Both the position numbers and the translations under genes were made by a program. A stretch of DNA of 64,000 bases from Neoarius graeffei (taxonomy: Eukaryota; Chordata; Actinopteri; Siluriformes; Ariidae), in assembly GCF_027579695.1 (NCBI RefSeq), contig NC_083572.1:14384915-14448914 (forward strand). The letters are read 5' to 3'. Shown here piece after piece: positions 58,540-64,000 of this stretch. Below the pieces are notes generated by a model. That model saw only the letters and a list, made by a program, of their open reading frames with translations, was not told the origin of the DNA and searched no databases. Within the stretch, counting starts at the first letter, position 1, and each line of letters opens with the position of its first letter.

Positions 58540-61256
58540 GAGTAATCGATGGTCAAACGCTCCCGCCGAACGCCACCCCGGCCTTCCCCTATTTTTCTAT
58601 TTTAAAGGATAGGTTATACCGAGTGACACAGGACACTCAGACGAAAGAGCGGGTCACCCAGTTGTTAATTCCAAAGAGCCGCCGGGAATTGGTATTCCAG
58701 GCGGCTCACTTTAATCCCATGGCTGGACACCTCGGGCAGGATAAGACACTCGCCCGGATAATGGCCCGATTCTATTGGCCGGGGATTCGCGGCGACGTCC
58801 GTAAGTGGTGTACAGCGTGCCGCGAATGCCAGTTAGTAAATCCAGCGGCCATTCCAAGAGCGCCCTTGCGCCCCCTACCATTAATCGAGACCCCGTTCGA
58901 AAGAATTGGGATGGATCTCGTCGGGCCATTAGACCGGTCAACACGTGGGTACCGCTTTATATTGGTTCTGGTGGACTATGCAACACGATACCCGGAAGCG
59001 GTGCCTCTTCACAATATCTCAGCATGCAGTATTGCAGAGGCCCTCTTCCACGTCATCTCCCGGGTTGGAATCCCGAAAGAGATTCTGACTGACCAGGGCA
59101 CCTCGTTTATGTCACGAACACTGAGCGAACTGTATGGGCTACTGGGTATTAAGCCGATCCGCACCAGCGTTTATCACCCACAGACGGACGGTTTAGTTGA
59201 ACAGTTCAATCGAACCCTCAAGAATATTATCAAAAAATTCGTAAGTGAGGACGCACGTAACTGGGATAAGTGGCTCGAACCCTTGCTGTTTGCAGTGCGA
59301 GAGGTCCCCCAAGCCTCCACGGGGTTCTCCCCATTTGAATTATTATATGGGCGTAAGCCACGCGGCATCTTAGATGTACTGCGGGAAAATTGGGAGGAGG
59401 GACCTTCACAGAGCAAAAACGAAATTCAGTACGTTATGGATCTGCGCGCAAAACTCCACACGCTCACCCACCTAACTCAGGAGAATTTGCGCCAGGCCCA
59501 GGAATGGCAAACCCGCCTGTACAACAAGGGCACGCGCCTTAGAGAGTTCACTCCGGGAGATAAGGTACTCGTCCTGTTGCCCACGTCGAGCTCCAAATTA
59601 ATCGCCAAGTGGCAAGGACCCTTTGAGGTCACACGGCGAGTCGGGGACGTCGACTATGAGGTTAGGCGAACGGACAGGGAGGGGGCGCTACAGATCTACC
59701 ACCTCAATCTGTTAAAACTCTGGAAAGAGGAGGTCCCCGTGGCGTTGGTGTCGGTAGTTCCGGAGAAGGCGGAGCTGGGGCCGGAGGTCCAAAAAGGGAC
59801 ATTGGCATCTCGTACCTCTCCGGTCCCCTGTGGAGACCACCTCTCCCCGACCCAACTCACGGAGGTCGCCCAGTTGCAGGCCGAGTTTTCGGATGTGTTC
59901 TCACCCCTGCCCGGTCGCACTAACCTCATAGAACACCACATAGAGACGCCCCCGGGGGTGGTAGTGCGCAGCCGTCCTTATAGATTACCCGAACACAAAA
60001 AAAAGGTAGTTCGGGAAGAACTTCAGGCCATGCTCGAAATGGGCATCGTCGAGGAGTCCCACAGTGACTGGAGCAGCCCGGTGGTCTTAGTTCCTAAGGC
60101 CGACGGCTCGGTCCGGTTCTGTGTGGACTATAGAAAAGTCAACGCGGTGTCTAAATTCGACGCGTACCCAATGCCTCGTATTGACGAGCTGCTCGATCGA
60201 CTAGGCACGGCTCGCTTTTACTCAACACTGGATTTGACGAAGGGATATTGGTAGATCCCCTTGACTCCATTATCCCGGGAGAAAACAGCTTTTTCCACAC
60301 CGTTCGGCTTACACCAGTTCGTCACACTTCCGTTTGGGCTGTTTGGGGCGCCCGCTACGTTTCAGCGGCTGATGGACCGGGTCCTCCGGCCCCACGCCAC
60401 CTACGCGGCCGCTTACCTAGACGACATTATTATTTATAGTAATGACTGGCAGCGGCACCTGCAACACCTGAGGGCCGTCCTTAGGTCGCTGAGGCGGGCG
60501 GGGCTCACTGCCAACCCGAAGAAGTGTGCGATTGGGCGGGTGGAAGTATGGTATCTGGGCTTCCACTTGAGTAACGGGCAGGTGCGTCCCCAAATTAATA
60601 AGACAGCAGCGATTGCGGCCTGCCCGAGACCCAAGACCAAAAAGGGGGTGAGGCAGTTCCTGGGGCTGGCTGGCTATTATCGTAGGTTTATACCTAATTA
60701 TTCGGACGTCACCAGCCCGCTGACTGACCTCACTAAAAAGGGGGCGCCAGATCCGGTCCAGTGGACGGAGCAGTGCCAGTGGGCTTTCTCTGAGGTAAAG
60801 GCTGCACTGTGTGGGGGGCCACTTTTGCACTCCCCTGACTTCTCTCTCCCTTTTTTGTTACAGACGGATGCGTCGGACAGAGGGCTGGGGGCTGTTTTGT
60901 CCCAGCAGGTGGGGGGAGAGGACCGCCCAGTGTTATACATCAGCCGGAAGCTGTCAGTGCGTGAGGGGCGCTACAGCACTATCGAGAAAGAGTGCCTGGC
61001 CATCAAGTGGGCGGTCCTCGCCCTCCGTTACTACCTGCTGGGGCGCTCTTTCACCCTCTGTTCGGACCACGCGCCCCTCCAGTGGCTCCACCGCATGAAG
61101 GATGCCAACGCGCGGATCACCCGTTGGTATCTGGCGCTCCAACCTTTCAACTTCAAGGTGGTCCACAGGCCGGGGGCGCAGATGGTCGTGGCGGACTTCC
61201 TCTCCCGTCAAGGGGGGGGGGGAGTCAGCTGCAGGCCGGACGGGCGCCCGGCCTGA
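58455..61256 (+). pseudogene. Pol of the Gmr1-like element: integrase, reverse transcriptase, RNase H
   Basis: One frame runs through, broken only by TAG at 60252-60254 where relatives have Gln (GYW then stop, then IPLTP). Integrase comes first: an H2C2 domain (FNPMAGHLGQDKT, CTACREC), D in GMDLVGPLD, D in LTDQGTSFMS, E in LVEQFNRTLK, then a GPF motif (WQGPFEVTRR). Reverse transcriptase follows: RSRPYRLPEHKKKVVREELQ, SSPVVLVPKADGSVRFCVDY, ARFYSTLDLTKGYW, FGLFGAPATFQRLM and catalytic AAYLDDIIIY. RNase H: LLQTDASDRGLGAVL, EKECLAIKWA and SDHAPLQWL. It ends SRQGGGGVSCRPDGRPA. This order is opposite to most gypsy elements. The amber codon and the frame change at the gag-pro junction make this copy inactive unless suppressed. 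Confidence 0.9.
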
Positions 61257-61259
61257 GTC

Positions 61260-61273
61260 GGGCGGTGGGGGTA
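61260..61273 (+). promoter_or_regulatory. Polypurine tract
   Basis: GGGCGGTGGGGGTA immediately before the 3' LTR, the usual place for the plus-strand primer. Confidence 0.6.
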
Positions 61274-61602
61274 TGTGGCAGCGGGGGCATGGTCAAGCGC
61301 CGGTCTGTGACAGGAGGGCGGAGTTGGGGAAGGTAAGTGGCAGAATCGCTTCACCTGAGTGTCATTAACCTGTGTTTTGTGTGTGTTCTCCCCAGTAAAC
61401 TGCCCTACTTAAGGAGGGAAAGGGAGAGCGGAGGGCTGCTTCCCACGGCAGAGCCGACAGAGTGTGTGTGTGTGTGTGTGTGTCTCTGCCTGTGTAGATT
61501 AAACAGTGTTAGACTGAAAAGTTTGGCAATAAAGCCTTTTGGAGAACCTTGATCTCTGTCCTGCCGTCCTCTGTGCTCCACCCACACGCTATTCTCGCTA
61601 CA
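61274..61602 (+). repeat. Gypsy 3' LTR (329 bp)
   Basis: Partner of 56635-56956. Differences are a longer GT repeat, GGGGGCATGG against GGGGGGCGTGG, and TTCCCACGG against TTCCCCCGG. Confidence 0.93.
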
Positions 61603-61732
61603 CTGGTCTACTCCACAGACAAGAGAAACACAACAGTTCCTGATGATCTCAGGACTGTTGAGGGAAGGAGAAATGTTTTGCACTTTCTTGTTTTCTGCAT
61701 TCTTGAATAAGCAGACATACATGTTTGTTGTG

Positions 61733-62083
61733 GGGTGGTGTAGTGGTTAGCGCTGTCGCCTCACAGCAAGAAGGTCCGGGTTCGAGCCCCGTGGCCGGCG
61801 AGGGCCTTTCTGTGTGGAGTTTGCATGTTCTCCCCGTGTCCGCGTGGTTTCCTCTGGGTGCTCCAGTTTCCCCCACAGTCCAAAGACATGCAGGTTAGGT
61901 TAACTGGTGACTCTACATTGACCGTAGGTGTGAATGGTTGTCTGTGTCTATGTGTCAGCCCTGTGATGACCTGGCAACTTGTCCAGGGTGTACCCCGCCT
62001 TTCGCCCGTAGTCAGCTGGGATAGGCTCCAGCTTGCCTGCGACCCTGTAGAACAGGATAAAGCGGCTAGAGATAATGAGATGA
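61733..62083 (+). mobile_element. SINE, slightly 5' truncated
   Basis: It starts GGGTGGTGTAGTGGTTAGCG. Box B is GGTTCGAGCCC. The flanks duplicate ACATGTTTGTTGTG. It ends AATGAGATGAG. Confidence 0.85.
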
Positions 62084-62876
62084 GACATGTTTGTTGTGTT
62101 TTTGTTGTTTTTTTGTTCTCTTTTTTCCTCCCTATATAAAAATGTCCCCAAGGTTCACAAAGAGAGTCCCTACACCAAGAACAGTTATGCACTTACATTT
62201 ACAGTGATATTAAGTTCTCAATATATTTAGATTATATTTTAAAAGTTCATTGTTGCCCACTTGTACATTATACATTTTTACAGCATTGGCAATAAAGCAT
62301 TTCAAGCTTTAAGTATGAGTAATTGCTTTCTTGATCACCCCTTTACTAAAAACACCTACAAAATAAAACATACCACTGCTGCGGGCACCCCACCTCATGG
62401 GAGTCGTGCCCATGGTGGTCATGGCTCCAAGGAGCCATGGTGGCGTCCCTTATTTTCATTTCTGAATGGTGGCAACCCTATGTAAATCTACCAGTGTGGG
62501 GCAGTAGTGTCACTACAAGTAGCGTCGTTATTAACTTTACTACATTTCTCAGTAGCCTCTGTGGCCCACCCCTAGTCACTTCCACTCGACTGATGCATTA
62601 TAAGGCTATGGGCAAAGCGAGTGGAAGTGAGTAGGGGGAGGGCGAAGTAGCTAGTTTTGGAAAAGCCCTGACTTCGACGAGACATGAAAGTCCAATCGGA
62701 TTGTTGTGAGCATATACATCCTCATCTCCAGAAAGCAGCAATGTAACAAATCCTGCAGAATCATCTCATAAACTGAATGAAGAAAAGAAGACCAAAGATC
62801 TGTATAGTTAAACAGGAACGACACTAGCTTAATTAATGAAACGATGGCAGAAGAAGACAGAGGAGAGAAATCATGT
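62084..62876. other. No gene recognised
   Basis: It includes a small inverted pair GGCTCCAAGGAGCC near 62424 and CACTTCCACTCG near 62578 with an inverted match near 62620. No coding evidence. Confidence 0.4.
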
Positions 62877-63112
62877 ATTTTGATTTGATTTGATTTGATT
62901 TATTAAGTTAAAATGCAGTACATACAAAATACAGTATGAAAATGGCATAAAAACCAGGATTGCACAAAAAAGTGTGAACACTTGTTTCCATTGTGGTCCC
63001 AGAGACTTATCACAGACAGCCATAGTTACCAAGTAGATACCCAAACTATAAATAATAATAAAGTAATACAAAAAAACCCCTAATACAAATAATAATAAAT
63101 AATAATACTGTT
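62877..63112 (-). mobile_element. LINE 3' fragment with GATTT-type tail
   Basis: GATTTGATTTGATTTGATTT followed by ATTAAGTTAAAATGCAGTAC looks like a LINE 3' end on the minus strand. The body is about 200 bases and AT-rich, with no coding part. Confidence 0.4.
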
Positions 63113-63116
63113 ATGG

Positions 63117-63473
63117 GGGCGGCACGGTGGTGTAGTGGTTAGCGCTGTCGCCTCACAGCAAGAAGGTCTGGGTTCAAGCCCCGTGGCCGGCGAGTGCCTT
63201 TCTGTGTGGAGTTTGCATGTTCTCCCCATGTCCGCATGGGTTTCCTCCGGGTGCTCCGGTTTTCCCCACAGTCCAAAGACATGCAGGTTAGGTTAACTGG
63301 TGACTCTAAATTGACCGTAGGTGTGAATGGTTGTCTGCGTCTATGTGTCAGCCCTGTGATGACCTGGCGACTTGTCCAGGGTGTACCCCGCCTTTCGCCC
63401 GTAGTCAGCTGGGATAGGCTCCAGCTTGCCTGTGACCCTGTAGAAGGATAAAGTGGCTAGAGATGATGAGATG
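63117..63473 (+). mobile_element. SINE, full length
   Basis: Flanked by AATACTGTTATGG on both sides. Box A TGGTGTAGTGG and box B GGTTCAAGCCC. The tail is GATGATGAGATG. Confidence 0.88.
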
Positions 63474-63544
63474 AATACTGTTATGGTAACAAAAAGGACA
63501 TAGCACCAGAGTAAAAAACTAGAATAAATTTACAAGAAGAAAAC

Positions 63545-64000
63545 ATGACTTCTTCTTCTGGCTGCTCCCGATTAGGGGTCGTCACAGTGGATCTTTCATC
63601 TCCATTGCTCCCTGTCTTCCACATCCTTCTCTACCACACCTGCCACTTTCATGTCCTCTCTCACCATATCCATGTATCTCCTCTTTGGTCTTCCTTGTTT
63701 TCGTGTGCCTGGCAGCTCCATCCTCAACATTCTCCTTCCAACATGCTCTGCATCTCTTCTCAGGATGTGCCTATAGTTAAGTCAAGTTTATTTGTATAGA
63801 GCTTTTAACAGTAAACATTGTCACAAAGCATCAAACCTATACCATCTCAGTCTCATCTCTCTTACTGTAGCTTAATTCCCAGGCTCTCCACATGTGCTGT
63901 CCCCCTGATGTGCTTGTTCCTTATCCTGTCCAACCTTGTCACTCCCATCGCAAACCTTAACATCCTCAGCTTCGCCACCTCCAACTTTGCCTCCTGTCTC
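63545..64000 (-). mobile_element. LINE 3' end running off the window
   Basis: The minus strand encodes the conserved C-terminal part of a LINE ORF2: near the window end LRMLRFAMGVTRLDRIRNKH, then broken frames, then a GRPK-like region and a 3' end with CCCTAATCGGGAGCAGCC. A 50-base foreign piece (GTCAAGTTTATTTGTATAGA) sits at about 63780-63830, probably another LINE 3' end. Partial at the window edge. Confidence 0.6.

Larger units (their letters stand above)
56635..61602 (+). mobile_element. Gmr1-like Ty3/gypsy retrotransposon, nearly complete
   Basis: The 4968-base LTR element is flanked by a perfect 5-bp duplication CTGGT (56630-56634, 61603-61607). The order is LTR, primer site, gag, protease, integrase, reverse transcriptase, RNase H, polypurine tract, LTR. 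Integrase upstream of reverse transcriptase is the unusual Gmr1 order. The LTRs differ mainly by GT-repeat length and a few substitutions, so it is young. One amber codon and one frameshift break pol. Confidence 0.93.

Overview
This is teleost fish nuclear DNA with no bacterial, plasmid or phage signature. The evidence is C2H2 zinc-finger genes with spliced exons, a tRNA-headed SINE family found in about ten insertions, Tc1, hAT, PIF/Harbinger, Kolobok-like, P-like and ISL2EU-like DNA transposons, L2-like and other LINEs, and two Ty3/gypsy LTR retrotransposons. Recollection of similar repeats points to an otophysan such as a catfish, but that is inference.

Layout. Bases 1-2.2 kb hold a TTAA-flanked element with a Harbinger-like MITE inside it. 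Bases 2.27-6.69 kb are the first zinc-finger gene (ZF-A): two short N-terminal exons, an intron carrying a LINE remnant, and a large exon with about 13 good fingers. Bases 6.7-11.7 kb are transposon debris (Tc1 end, gypsy fragment, LINE 3' end split by nested hAT-like elements). Bases 12.29-21.8 kb are a broken partial duplicate of the zinc-finger exon (ZF-B) with about 18 finger units. It is split by a LINE with an 18-bp target duplication, which is split by a hAT with an 8-bp target duplication, which carries an ISL2EU-like element and a gypsy element with identical LTRs. An L2-like LINE splits the same array again. Bases 22.5-33.05 kb are the second likely functional zinc-finger gene (ZF-C), four coding exons with TE-filled introns.

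Bases 33-43 kb hold SINEs, a 40-bp minisatellite, a P-like element that keeps a THAP exon, a decayed Tc1 with two nested hAT-like elements, and an intact Tc1 with a full-length transposase reading frame. Bases 43.9-46.8 kb hold the 3' part of an unrecognised minus-strand gene whose acidic exon has been triplicated. Bases 47-52.8 kb are diverged repeats and SINEs. Bases 52.8-55.7 kb are a hAT within a hAT. Bases 56.6-61.6 kb are a nearly complete Gmr1-like gypsy element with integrase upstream of reverse transcriptase. The end holds SINEs and LINE fragments that run off the window.

ZF-A and ZF-C share exon structure, intron phases and a block of nearly identical C-terminal fingers, and ZF-B is a partial copy. 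The locus is therefore a tandem cluster of lineage-specific zinc-finger genes used heavily as a landing site by transposons. Perfect or near-perfect target duplications let the order of several insertions be read directly. Nothing here amounts to a proven new system. The best candidates are the shared N-terminal exon module of the zinc-finger genes, the homogenised finger array, and the triplicated acidic exon.
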